Positions 9,246 through 18,416 of a stretch of DNA of 64,000 bases are shown one piece after another (position 1 is the stretch's first letter; every line of letters begins with the position of its first letter). The position numbers and the translations under genes are program-made. Source of the DNA: Pycnococcus provasolii (Eukaryota > Chlorophyta > Pseudoscourfieldiophyceae > Pseudoscourfieldiales > Pycnococcaceae); contig OW568903.1 in the NCBI GenBank assembly GCA_938743325.2, positions 186,001 to 250,000 on the forward strand, in the 5' to 3' direction. The notes under the pieces were generated by a model that was not told the origin of the DNA, made no database searches, and saw only the letters and a list, made by a program, of their open reading frames with translations.

Positions 9246-9984
9246 GGATGCAGTCCGTGAAAGAATAGAATGAGAATTGACTCAAAAAAGAAGAAGAATG
9301 GAAAGAGTGAAACGAATTCAAAACGGAACGTGTTTGAAATCGTAAGTTTCGCCACGCGGAGAGCCACTCGCAGAGAAGAGAAGAGCTCCTCTGGTGCGTC
9401 ACATATGGTGGGACGTCGTTCGGAGGAAAAGGGAAGGGAAGGGCCAAGGTGGCGGGACCACGCCCCGAACGATCTGCTTGCTACGATAACACCACACTAT
9501 CGCAAAGGGTTCAAGGCGTGATCCCTTTACAAAAAGTCCTCCTACTCAAGACGCCCTTCCTGTCTGTTCCGGTTAACCCTAACCCTAACTTCTTTTCTTT
9601 GGTCACCCTAACCCTCCTGTGGGGTGGTAGCGTTGTTCAAGTCCATGTAAAGTACGCCACGGATGAACCGGCCAAGGCAATGGACGGGACTAATATGCCT
9701 TAAGGCACACCCAAAAGCAAATGCACGAAACTTTCTGCAAACTTTTTTTCGCCGACCATTCGCGCCGACCAAAAACGGGCAAACTTTTTCGCTGTGCTAG
9801 GTTTACACGGAAATGTCATACAGTAGAACTACTAAGAAAATACATAACACAGACGTCAACTCGAGGGTCAAGTTTGCACTTCCACACAGCAGACTAGGGT
9901 AGGGTATGGGGGCACTTTTTCCTTTGCATTCCCCGTCCTCAATTCGGAGTCCAGATGGGATGTCTCAATTGACTACGGGATAGG
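9246..9984. other. Intergenic region with telomere-like repeats
   Basis: It lies upstream of minus-strand MND1. CCCTAA units occur at about 9574-9586 and 9606-9613. The rest, AT-richer from about 9720 on, holds no recognisable gene. A short direct repetition (gccgacca at about 9750 and 9766) is visible. Confidence 0.55.
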
Positions 9985-9986
9985 TA

Positions 9987-10887
9987 CAGTCATTTGTTCT
10001 CAGTTTGTCCCACTTTTCGAACTCCGTAGGTGCCGTTGAACTAAACTTTGGAGGAACTCTGGAGGAACTCTGGAGGAACTCTGGAGGAACTTTTGGAACT
10101 CAAGGAGGAACTTTTGGTCGAGGAACCCTCTCCAGCGTCCCCACGCTAGGAGGCCACGGTCCAGCGTCGCAACTCTTGTTGGTTGTACCTTCAGGTTGTA
10201 CGGTTGTACGGTTGGCCCCTGTCTCGATACTTTGTCTACACCAGGAAGGTGGTACGGCTTGTGGCGCCATGGCGTCATCGCAGGCGGTGGTGGCGCGCGT
10301 AGCGGCGCAGCATGAGGTGTTGGGCAGGTGAGCTGGGTGACTGGTGAGGCGTAAGTATACTTAATGTAAGTTAATGTTGTAACAACTTCCTCAACATCAA
10401 ACCAACATGGAGGGGAAAGACTAAAGAAGGCGACCTTAAGGGAGAGTGGGTTGACCTTAAGGTTGTATACAACGAGATGTTGTTGACAATGTTACAACAT
10501 TAACTTACATTAAGTATACTTACGCCTCACCAGTCACCCAGCTCACCAGCTGAACACCTCATGCTGCGCCGCTACGCGCGCCACCACCGCCTGCGATGAC
10601 GCCATGGCGCCACAAGCCGTACCACCTTCCTGGTGTAGACAAAGTATCGAGACAGGGGCCAACCGTACAACCGTACAACCTGAAGGTACAACCAACAAGA
10701 GTTGCGACGCTGGACCGTGGCCTCCTAGCGTGGGGACGCTGGAGAGGGTTCCTCGACCAAAAGTTCCTCCTTGAGTTCCAAAAGTTCCTCCAGAGTTCCT
10801 CCAGAGTTCCTCCAGAGTTCCTCCAAAGTTTAGTTCAACGGCACCTACGGAGTTCGAAAAGTGGGACAAACTGAGAACAAATGACTG
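9987..10887. mobile_element. Foldback (long inverted repeat) element with TA flanks
   Basis: Two arms of about 400 bp (9985-10384 and 10490-10889) are inverted copies with only a few mismatches, near 10331/10543, and constant symmetry (paired coordinates sum to 20874). They are separated by a 105-bp spacer. The ends read TA-CAGTCATTTG ... CAAATGACTG-TA. A TA on each side plus CAGT termini fits the TA target-site duplication of Tc1/mariner-type DNA transposons, so this is probably a nonautonomous MITE or foldback derivative. Each arm carries a subterminal tandem of the unit gaggaactctg (about 4 copies, starting near 10051 and mirrored on the right). No transposase is present. Near-identity of the arms suggests youth or gene conversion. 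Confidence 0.8.
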
Positions 10888-10889
10888 TA

Positions 10890-11443
10890 GTACTACGGTA
10901 GTCCATCCAGATGGATGATGCGGATCGCTGCCGCGTTGATCGTCAAGTGCAACGCGTTAGGCGCGCAACAAACGAACCGAATCTTGGCGAATCCATCATC
11001 CAAGCGCTGTAAACCTTTACCCGTAGTGGAATTGGCTCAGTGGCTGACGACAATTGGAGCGCAGCACGGTCACGTGATCGCTTGATTGGGCAATTTGGAC
11101 CAAATCACGAGATCGGTGGATGATGGATTTCCATCAGGGGATGAGGAGGGACGCCGCGTTGAGCGAGAGACAGAGCCTGTGTGTGCAACAGTGAGGCGGT
11201 GTCGAGTACTCGAGGTGACGTCTGTGTTCTGTAGTGTTCTTCGTCATTCTTTTCTTCATCGCACTACTTAAGGTTAACTTACAAGTTTGCGAATCTTGCG
11301 CCAGCTGGTGCATGCCCTTGGAGACCTCCTTTTTTAGTATTGCTAGTCACCACCTGGGTGTCTCCTCAGAAGATACGTCAGCAACGCTCGAAGAAGAATA
11401 AGTACTTCATCAGCTCTCCCCTGTCCCTTCAGCTCATAACCTT
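10890..11443. other. Intergenic region upstream of the DUF285 gene
   Basis: No conserved ORF. An octamer TCACGTGA (G-box-like) lies at 11070-11077, and a tRNA A-box-like TGGCTCAGTGG at 11033 is not accompanied by a B-box. Confidence 0.5.
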
Positions 11444-13549
11444 ATGTCTACTCCGGCTGGGAACCAAGCTATGGGAGAAGTGCGCAAGGTGCTGCACGGC
11501 GTTCGTATCGCCGACTGCCCGCCGGAACTGCGTGAGAAACTTGCCCAGTACGACACCAACGGAAACGGCATCATCGACCCCAACGAACTGCCTGACCCCA
11601 TGTCTGCGGAGATGACCTATCTCAACGTCCGTTCGTTTCCTAAAGACTTGCACCCGCTCTTGAACGATATTGACGACGAGAAAAATGGAAAGCTCGAGAT
11701 GGACGAACTCACGGAGATCTTCTCGACGTACGGGGCGTTGAAGCGCGCGAACAAGGAAGGCTCCATCGCCATCAAGCAGCTCCCAAAGGAAATCCAGCCA
11801 ACGCTCAAGGTGTTCGACGTCGACGGTGACGGAACAGTCGCGCCCATGGAGCTTGCTCGTGGTGCGGAGCTCTACAAAGACTCCAAGAAGACAACCAAGC
11901 GACTCACGATCTTCAGCGGAGTTCTCTTGCTCATCCTGTGCGCCCTCGTGGGCGTCATCGTCGGACTCGTCGCGGTGGTCGTCGAGGCGAGCAAGGAGAC
12001 GAAGACGGACAGCAAGACTGGCATCACGTTCGCGAAGGGGTCCAGCAAGCCTTCGGCGACAGCAAAGGTGACGAAGACGGATTCCATCTACGACGCGGTG
12101 AAGAAGTCAGAGTCGGCTCTCCGCGCGATCGGCTCGCTGACGCTCGGTAAGCCGGACGGCTCCTCCCTGATCTACAGCATTACCGGCGCGGAGACACACG
12201 GTGGCGCACCAGGCAAGGCAAACGCCGTCGCGTTTTACTCGGCGCGTGGCGATGTCATCAACGTTACGGCAACGTCGCTGAATGTGACCAAGGAGGATGG
12301 AACGATCGTGATGACTGACACCGTCGTGGCTGAGAAGTCTCGCCGCCGGCGCCTTCTCGACAGTGGCAACACTGGAACGTCGTCAACGCAGGCATCAACC
12401 ACGTCGAATGAGGAAACTGATTCTGAGGGGGCGGCTGCGACTTGCTCTGCTGAGAAGGAAACAATCAAAAAGCTCGAGGCTGCTCTCAAGGTGGCGAACG
12501 ACGAGGCTACCGCCAAGAAAGCGGCGGAGGATGCTCATAAGAAGGCAGAGAAATCTGGCACTTGCAATACCAAAAGCGGGGTAGAGTATGCTGAAAAAGA
12601 GTGCCAAGCTCAATGGACGTCGGATTATTGCGGCGTTGAAAAACAGAGTGGATGTACCAACTGCGACAGCGATACCAAAGGAAACTGGTGCGTATTCAAG
12701 GGCGGCGGCGGCGACTCTTGCTACTGCGATCCTCCTGCTAAGGACAAGAAGTTGGTCGTGACAGGGTCCCTAACCCAAACCCCTAGTGATGATTTGCGAG
12801 CACGTGTTCGAGCGTGGTTCAAAGATCAAGGAAGTGCGACTAATCTGTTTGGTGAGATCTCTGAGTGGGATACGTCCAAGGTGACGGACATGAGTGGTCT
12901 GTTCTATCAACTGGATACCTCAATCAAGTCAACCTTCAATCAAGACATCAGCAAGTGGGATACGTCGCAGGTGACGAACATGGGTTATATGTTCTATTAT
13001 GCCAAATCGTTCAACCAAGACATCAGCGGGTGGGATACGTCCAAGGTGACAAACATGCGCGATATGTTCTCTCAAGCCACGTCCTTCAATCAAGACATCA
13101 ACAAGTGGGATACGTCGCAGGTGACGGACATGAGATATATGTTCGATGGTGCCACGTCCTTCAATCAAGACATCAGCGGGTGGGATACGTCCAAGGTGAC
13201 GGACATGATGAAAATGTTCAATAATGCCAAAGCCTTCAATCAAGACATCAGCAAGTGGAACACGGGCAAGGTGACGGACATGTATGGTATGTTCAATGGT
13301 GCCTCTGCCTTCAACCAAGACATCAGCGGGTGGGATACGTCAGAGGTGACGAGGATGAGTTGGATGTTCAGCGATGCCGTGGCCTTCAATCAAGACATCA
13401 GCAAGTGGAACACGGGCAAGGTGATGGTCATGGAAGGCATGTTCGATGGTGCCGACGCCTTCAACAAAAACCAAAAAATCACAGCGTCGTGCACCTATGA
13501 TGGTGATGGCTATGATGGTGCAAAGTGCACCTTGAAGAAGAAGCCGTAG
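11444..13549 (+). CDS. EF-hand, single-membrane-span, BspA-like (DUF285) surface protein
   Basis: This 701-residue protein has three EF-hand loops: [12 protein letters not shown] (about 37-48), a second around 75-88 and [12 protein letters not shown] (about 125-136). One transmembrane segment (about 155-180, [20 protein letters not shown]) follows a basic stretch, so Ca2+-binding loops and the C-terminal part lie on opposite sides. After a variable region comes a Cys-rich module (about 370-435), then eight DUF285/BspA-type repeats of about 25 residues (472-675; consensus [16 protein letters not shown]-x2-MF). DUF285 repeats are known from bacterial surface proteins and are expanded in marine picoalgae. 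The role is inferred to be surface adhesion or recognition with Ca2+ input. TGTAA at 13628 follows the stop. Horizontal origin of the repeats is plausible. Confidence 0.85.
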   Translation: MSTPAGNQAMGEVRKVLHGVRIADCPPELREKLAQYDTNGNGIIDPNELPDPMSAEMTYLNVRSFPKDLHPLLNDIDDEKNGKLEMDELTEIFSTYGALKRANKEGSIAIKQLPKEIQPTLKVFDVDGDGTVAPMELARGAELYKDSKKTTKRLTIFSGVLLLILCALVGVIVGLVAVVVEASKETKTDSKTGITFAKGSSKPSATAKVTKTDSIYDAVKKSESALRAIGSLTLGKPDGSSLIYSITGAETHGGAPGKANAVAFYSARGDVINVTATSLNVTKEDGTIVMTDTVVAEKSRRRRLLDSGNTGTSSTQASTTSNEETDSEGAAATCSAEKETIKKLEAALKVANDEATAKKAAEDAHKKAEKSGTCNTKSGVEYAEKECQAQWTSDYCGVEKQSGCTNCDSDTKGNWCVFKGGGGDSCYCDPPAKDKKLVVTGSLTQTPSDDLRARVRAWFKDQGSATNLFGEISEWDTSKVTDMSGLFYQLDTSIKSTFNQDISKWDTSQVTNMGYMFYYAKSFNQDISGWDTSKVTNMRDMFSQATSFNQDINKWDTSQVTDMRYMFDGATSFNQDISGWDTSKVTDMMKMFNNAKAFNQDISKWNTGKVTDMYGMFNGASAFNQDISGWDTSEVTRMSWMFSDAVAFNQDISKWNTGKVMVMEGMFDGADAFNKNQKITASCTYDGDGYDGAKCTLKKKP

Positions 13550-14291
13550 CCGAAGCTAACGTGGTGCTGGGAGCCTGCCAAGGAATCGCCCGGGGGGTTG
13601 GGGGCAGTTTTTAAAATTATTTGGGAGTGTAACGAGCACTCACTTTTTTAAAAGGAAAGTTAGAAAGTTAGAAATCCCTTGGAAGGTTTTATTAGACGAA
13701 TTGTCCATATATATCCCCCCAGGCAAGAGGAAGTCCTGACGAATCTTGAGGCGAAACAACTTTGCGTTTTTCATACTATATATGTATACAATACGTATAT
13801 AAGCTGGAGAGCTGGCTTACGCACGACGCCTCATCTCAGCGGCAAAGAATGCGTGATGCCAGCCGTTCTAACGTCAGATCGATTCGTTCGGCGGGCGACC
13901 GCCCGACGAGCACGGACACGAATTCATACCAGCCAGGAAGCAAATAAGCAATATGTATGTAATGTAATGTAATGTATTATTCGTAAAATATTGATACACG
14001 CAATTATTAATTTGAAAAAATGAACATCAATGCCAATGTTCAACATCAGGCAAGCACTGCACTCTACAGCAAGGTGAGCAGTCCGTGGTTCGCCAAGTCG
14101 GTTATGCATCGGCGCTCACCCTTCATGTTGTGCAGCAACGTGCGAGAGCGGCGCGTGATAGGCGATAGATCGGATCCTCCGTATTCGTCGTCCTGCTCCT
14201 CACCTCGTTGGCTTGAGCGCTCGCTGGGACTTAAGCTCCGCCGCCGCTCCTCCGCCGCCTCCTTTCGCGCGCCACCGCCACCGCCACCTCC
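13550..14291. other. Intergenic region between DUF285 sequences
   Basis: Largely AT-rich (13600-14060) with a short microsatellite-like tatgtaatgtaatgtaatg (13950-13970). The last 80 bp are a CCG/CCA-rich tract running into the DUF285 fragment. No start codon or conserved ORF supports a separate gene. Confidence 0.5.
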
Positions 14292-14786
14292 TTGAGCAGT
14301 CTGTTCAAGGATTCGCGAGGCTTCAACGAGGATGTCAGCAACTGGGACATGTCGAATGTGACCAACATGGCCCATATGTTTTACCATGATGTTTCTGGAT
14401 CGATAGATCCGGTTGCTGATAATAGTGCCTATATGTTGAACCATGATATCGGCAACTGGAACACGTCGAAGGTGACAAACATGAATAGTATATTCTATGT
14501 TGCCCAAGCCTTCAAACAGGATATCAGCAACTGGGACACGTCGAAGGTGACTAACATGGCCAATATGTTCCGAGGTGCCGCTACCTTCAACCAAGATATC
14601 AGCAAGTGGGACACGTCGCAGGTGGAAGACATGGAGGCTATGTTCTGGGAAGCCCAAAAGTTCAACCAAGATATCAGCAACTGGGACACGTCGAAGGTGA
14701 CCAGCATGAAAGCTATGTTCAATGGTGCCAAGTCCATGACGGAGGCTTACAAGCTATATAGTAGTGATGACTATCAGTCAAGCTAG
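14292..14786 (+). pseudogene. DUF285 repeat fragment
   Basis: This open frame encodes about 164 residues, made almost entirely of DUF285 repeats ([32 protein letters not shown] and others, about six units). It has no ATG at its beginning, no EF-hands and no membrane segment. The repeats are closest to those of the full gene 750 bp upstream and point the same way. It is best read as a truncated tandem duplicate. A spliced gene whose 5' exon is hidden upstream is a weaker alternative. Confidence 0.6.
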
Positions 14787-15226
14787 CTGACAAGCTATGA
14801 TAGTAGTGACTATCGTAAAATTATCTGAAATTTAAAAAAAATAGCCAAGGGAATTATTAAGGGAATTGAGGAATTAGGGAATAGTAAACATCAGGATTCA
14901 GGAATTTTCACCCTGCCTATAATTGGTCAATAATGACTTTTCACCAGTCCACAACTCCCAATACGGGCATAGGCGAATTTCCCCCCAGGGACAAAAAAAA
15001 ATGGTGAAAACTTGCATTTCACCCCTCCTCAATTCTGGCAATGGCATTTCACCCTGCCTAATACTCCGTCCTCATCTTCATCTCTGATTAAGACTGCACA
15101 CTTACATCGATCGCCTGCGACCTCAATGATCTCGTATAAAACAAAGCCGCTCCTCACGCCATCGTTCGACGATGTCAAGAATGCCCAAACCTCACCAGTG
15201 CAAGGCGCGATGCGCACTGAGCATTG
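14787..15226. other. AT-rich intergenic region
   Basis: Contains A-rich tracts and two copies of TTTCACCCTGCCTA (about 14908 and 15047) plus related TTTCACC motifs. No gene was recognised. Confidence 0.5.
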
Positions 15227-15541
15227 TTAGGCGCCGAGTGAGCGTTGTGCTGAGTGAGAGAAAGCCTCCAACTCTTGATCGGTTTCCTCCTCGTCGTCGT
15301 CAACTTCATGAAAGAATTCTTCTGCAAGTTCGCCGTTGGTATGCTCTCGCATTTTCAGCCACTTCACTTTCACGCGGTACACCCCATCCGCGTCTCGCCG
15401 AACTCCGCGCACGACGGCGTATAAAGTTGGCAGTTGGTCGTCGTGGCTCGGGTGGTGGGGGTGAGGTGCGTTGTCCCGAGGAATCATCTCCATCTGCAGC
15501 AGACGTTCGAAGACGCTTATTATGCGGAAGTGGATCTTCAT
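15227..15541 (-). CDS. Hypothetical small acidic ORF, possibly chromo/Tudor-like
   Basis: This 104-residue frame ends in a strongly acidic stretch (FHEVDDDEEETDQELEAF). The middle segment LYAVVRGVRRDADGVYRVKV followed by KW resembles a small beta-barrel of the chromo/Tudor type, but the match is only by eye. An overlapping minus-strand frame (15306-15626) encodes an Arg/Pro-rich peptide and could be the real 5' exon or noise. Low certainty. Confidence 0.25.
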   Translation of the reverse strand: MKIHFRIISVFERLLQMEMIPRDNAPHPHHPSHDDQLPTLYAVVRGVRRDADGVYRVKVKWLKMREHTNGELAEEFFHEVDDDEEETDQELEAFSHSAQRSLGA

Positions 15542-15982
15542 TCAACAACCAACACCTAGAAGGCGCCATGAAGCCCAAAACGAAAACGAAGCAAAACTCG
15601 ACGAGAGGGAAAAAGCGGTCGCTCATTCCAACCTCATCTTTCAGAGCAACGTTAGGGTTATTAGCCTTAGTAATGGTTTAAGTCTCTTTCTAGACTGCAA
15701 GTCGCGCCTAAGCCTTCCCAAAAGGCCGTTCGGGCTCACAGCATTCGCCCCATCACACATTCACACCGCTCCACCGACCACCGGTAGTTGGCAGGTGGCG
15801 CCAGATCGCTCCCAACCACCCGCCCGTCGCCACCCATGCCACTCAACGAGCCAGGACGATGGGACGTATTCACAAGCCACTTCAATCTTCATACAGCAAA
15901 GATACATTACAACAACAGAATAACAACAACAGAACAACAACAACATTTTTATTACTAATTAAAACGAATTTTAACGTTCATA
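15542..15982. other. Intergenic region left of the TIR element
   Basis: Mostly unremarkable; contains an acaacaaca microsatellite (about 15908-15945) and one TTAGGG unit near 15653. No gene was seen. Confidence 0.45.
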
Positions 15983-16103
15983 GAAGCTTCTTGAATGCTT
16001 CGGTTCCACTCATGCTTAAGTAATTATCGCTCGCATGAGCTTAAAAACGCTCGCATGAGGTAAAGATTTGTATGTTGTTGGCGATCTGCCACGGTACTGG
16101 CGA

Positions 16104-16751
16104 TCAGCCAAATCCACACGACTCTTCTGTTCCACCTGCCACTCTTGGCCTGTCGTGCACGTCGGACAGATTTGCGCCACTTCCGTCAGAGATGTCCATC
16201 TCGTCCCAGCTATCCCAGCTAGCGTCCACACTGTCGCGCCACTGAGACGCGAGAACTGCAAGGCGAACGAACCGCTCTTCCCTGGCGCGAGAGTCGTGCG
16301 TCATCGACGGAAGAGCGCGACTCGGCACTACAGACGTCGCTGCCGATGTGTTCGCCGTGCGCCTTGCCTCAGACTCACGATGCCCAGTCTTGAGTCGGCT
16401 CGCACGACGCAAGCCGTCAAGCTGACCCTGCAGATGTGACCGCGAAGTCGAAGGTGGCGACTCTTGCTTTTCTGCCGAAGCAGAGGATGAGACTTCTTGC
16501 TGCTCCTCTTGTTGCTGTTGTAGACGGGACCCCTCAGCCTGAGCTTTCACTTCGTCAACAAAAGCTGCCGCAGTCTCCTCCACGTCATTGTTCGTGGGTG
16601 CGCTGCCAAGTTCCACACCTTGGCGGCGTCGCGCCAACCGGCGCCGGCGACGCCCGGCGACGCCTCCCAGTGACGAATGAGAGGTCCCGGAGGGAGGTAC
16701 ACCCCGGGGAGGGGGGGTGGCGAAGCAGGCCGTCCCCCGGTCGAGGGGCAC
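16104..16751 (-). CDS. Low-complexity ORF inside the TIR element
   Basis: This 215-residue frame is rich in Arg, Ser, Gln and Glu, including a Gln run and an acidic end (DASWDSWDEMDISDGSG). Its upstream half overlaps the 28-bp tandem repeat. It may be a 3' exon of the SRA gene or noncoding. No family was recognised. Confidence 0.25.
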   Translation of the reverse strand: MPLDRGTACFATPPPRGVPPSGTSHSSLGGVAGRRRRRLARRRQGVELGSAPTNNDVEETAAAFVDEVKAQAEGSRLQQQQEEQQEVSSSASAEKQESPPSTSRSHLQGQLDGLRRASRLKTGHRESEARRTANTSAATSVVPSRALPSMTHDSRAREERFVRLAVLASQWRDSVDASWDSWDEMDISDGSGANLSDVHDRPRVAGGTEESCGFG

Positions 16752-16803
16752 GTGCCGATTCGGTTTCGAGGCGAGTTGAAATAAGGGGGGGGTGGCGAAG
16801 CAA

Positions 16804-16946
16804 GGGGAGATAAGATCTTATCTCCCCCGGTCGAGGGGCGAAGCAGGCCGTCCCCCGGTCGAGGGGCGAAGCAGGCCGTCCCCCGGTCGAGGGGCGAAGC
16901 AGGCCGTCCCCCGGTCGAGGGGCGAAGCAGGCCGTCCCCCGGTCGA
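16804..16946. repeat. 24-bp perfect palindrome followed by 28-bp tandem repeats
   Basis: A perfect palindrome centred on AGATCT spans 16804-16827 (GGGGAGATAAGA and its complement). It is followed by about four copies of a 28-bp unit (cccccggtcgaggggcgaagcaggccgt order, 16828-16946). A further unit lies at about 16717-16745. A run of more than 20 C follows at about 16967-16988. There are no unique spacers, so this is a minisatellite, not a CRISPR array. Confidence 0.8.
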
Positions 16947-17110
16947 GTCCAGCCTATCCCCGCCCCCCCCCCCCCCCCCCCCCCCCCCTCGGGTACCTCC
17001 CTTGTCATTCAATAATCGGCACTTGGTCGGCATTCTCATTTTACCTCCTCTCAAGCTATGTTTTCAAGAAAATCAACAACACAGTATGTCGACCTGGCTA
17101 AAAGGTGTCG

Positions 17111-17473
17111 TCAAGTCCATAAGTAGTGGAGATCGTCTCGTTGTCGTCGTCGAAACAAAACATCGAAGGAAACATTCGATTCGCCCTTCACCGCAACAAG
17201 CTTGAACTTGTATACGCGCGGCGGTCCCTTGTACTTGCCGTTCTCTCCGTTCTCCGTGTTTGTTGTGTCGTCGGCGGCGTCCGCTTTTTTGGTCGTCGCT
17301 ACGCTCGGCTCGAACGTGTATTCGACGACGTTGTACAGGCCATCGTAGACGTACGTGACAAAGTGCGTGAACCCGTCTCTCTTTCCTCGAATCAGCCTGA
17401 CGGGCGTTCCTGTCTCAAAGTTGCAGCGCAGCGCCAGGTTTCCCTCAGCCAGATTCGGTCTCTCTCCTTCGCC
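17111..17473 (-). CDS. SRA-YDG (methyl-DNA-binding) domain segment
   Basis: The minus-strand frame, open from 17473 to a stop at 17111 (120 residues), reads LAEGNLALRCNF, then GTPVRLIRG, YVYDGLYNVVEYTF and RVYKFKLVAV. These are the NLAL, PVRVIRG, YDGLYKVxxYW and VYKFxLxR blocks of SRA domains (SUVH histone methyltransferases, UHRF1/VIM), which flip out and bind methylcytosine. The N-terminal part of the domain (GYxDDxDxG) was not found, and an in-frame stop lies just upstream, so either an intron joins it to the frame at 17392-18096 or the gene is broken. A poorly conserved 25-residue insertion rich in Asp, Thr and Asn separates the YDG and VYKF blocks. Confidence 0.7.
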   Translation of the reverse strand, partial: GEGERPNLAEGNLALRCNFETGTPVRLIRGKRDGFTHFVTYVYDGLYNVVEYTFEPSVATTKKADAADDTTNTENGENGKYKGPPRVYKFKLVAVKGESNVSFDVLFRRRQRDDLHYLWT

Positions 17474-18096
17474 TCAGCACTTGCCACCACCGCGCGCAGC
17501 ATGGCAACGTCGCGGCGCACCGCCTCGACAAGGCGTTGGTAGGCGCCATTGTCGAGATCGGCGGATCCAGCACCTTTATGCTGCTGCTGCTTGTCAGCCA
17601 CGTCGCGCTTTGCGGAGCGTACATGGGACGTCGCCGCAGCAGCTAGACTGCGATTGGCTGTCGACTCGTCGGAAGAGATGCGAAGCAGATCATCCACGAC
17701 GAGCTGAGCATTACGTCCACCGCCACCGCCGCCGCCTCCTCCTCCTCCTCCTCCTTCACCATCTCCTTCGCCTTCACCCGTGCCTCCCATTCCGCCACTG
17801 CCTGCCCCACCTTCTCCATCGGTACCACCGCCATCTCGTCCTGACTCTCCCAAGATGTCGTGAGATTCAAGATCCATCACACCCTCATCTCTCTCGCCAA
17901 GCTCCAATGCTACTATTGTACCATCAGACAACAGCACGGCAGCATTGGTGGTCGTCATCTTACTGCCATCACTACCACCCAAGAATGGGCCAATGTCCAC
18001 AATGCTATCATGTAAGTCCACTTCGATTTGCGTGCCCTCGACGAGATTTGTTGCCACCACTATATTTCGAGATGATGGATAAACACTCAAAAGCAC
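17392..18096 (-). CDS. Possible 5' exon of the SRA gene in the TIR element
   Basis: This 234-residue frame begins MLLSVYPSSRNIVVATNLVE. It includes a plausible globular stretch (to about 80), a Gly/Glu-rich low-complexity tract from GGT/GCC repeats, and LVVDDLLRISSDES. It overlaps the SRA segment in another frame. The frame is on the same strand and directly upstream, so it may be the preceding exon, but no family match was recognised. Confidence 0.3.
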   Translation of the reverse strand: MLLSVYPSSRNIVVATNLVEGTQIEVDLHDSIVDIGPFLGGSDGSKMTTTNAAVLLSDGTIVALELGERDEGVMDLESHDILGESGRDGGGTDGEGGAGSGGMGGTGEGEGDGEGGGGGGGGGGGGGRNAQLVVDDLLRISSDESTANRSLAAAATSHVRSAKRDVADKQQQHKGAGSADLDNGAYQRLVEAVRRDVAMLRAVVASAEAKERDRIWLRETWRCAATLRQERPSG

Positions 18097-18416
18097 GCCT
18101 CCCAGAAGAAATGTTGGAGCAGGGGACCTACTTTTGGCTATGATACGACACCTTGATACGACTTGACTCCGAGGAGACTCGTAACATTTCTTGCATTTCT
18201 TGCATTTCTTGCAAAATTTCTTGCGTCACAACAACATTTTACAATTTTTTGCTCATGCGAGCGTAATTAAGCATGAGACCAGACGAAGCATTCAAGAAGC
18301 TTCTACCAAAAAAGGTATTGGTGTGAACGGAAAATTCAATTCCATTACTTATAGGTGTTTAATAGAAAGGTAAAGTCCTTGCCCAATTAAAAACTTTCTT
18401 CATCTGCAACGCCTCC

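Larger units (their letters stand above)
15983..18303 (-). mobile_element. TIR element carrying an SRA-domain gene fragment
   Basis: The two ends are inverted copies. The first 22 bases (TAGAAGCTTCTTGAATGCTTCG, at 15981 and, reversed, ending at 18305) are identical, and similarity continues for about 55 bp (CTCATGCTTAA, then CGCTCGCATGAGC), with small gaps. Both ends abut TA, compatible with a TA target duplication. Inside, all plausible coding lies on the minus strand: an N-terminal frame (18096-17392), an SRA-YDG segment (17473-17111), and a Gln/Ser-rich frame (16751-16104). No transposase was recognised. It is therefore either a nonautonomous element that captured a host gene piece or an element whose cargo is this gene. 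Confidence 0.65.

Noticed and set aside
10005-10869. Two 108-residue ORFs and two 92-residue ORFs with matching sequence on opposite strands
   Set aside because: They are mirror images created by the inverted arms of the foldback element; no protein features support them.
11033-11043. tRNA A-box-like TGGCTCAGTGG
   Set aside because: No B-box (GGTTCGA) follows at tRNA distance and no cloverleaf can be drawn, so it is not called a tRNA or SINE.
11444-14786. Bacterial contamination because of DUF285 repeats
   Set aside because: The sequence is contiguous with clearly eukaryotic nuclear genes, and DUF285 proteins are common in marine picoalgae.
16831-16946. CRISPR-like array
   Set aside because: The 28-bp units abut one another with no unique spacers, and the genome is eukaryotic.
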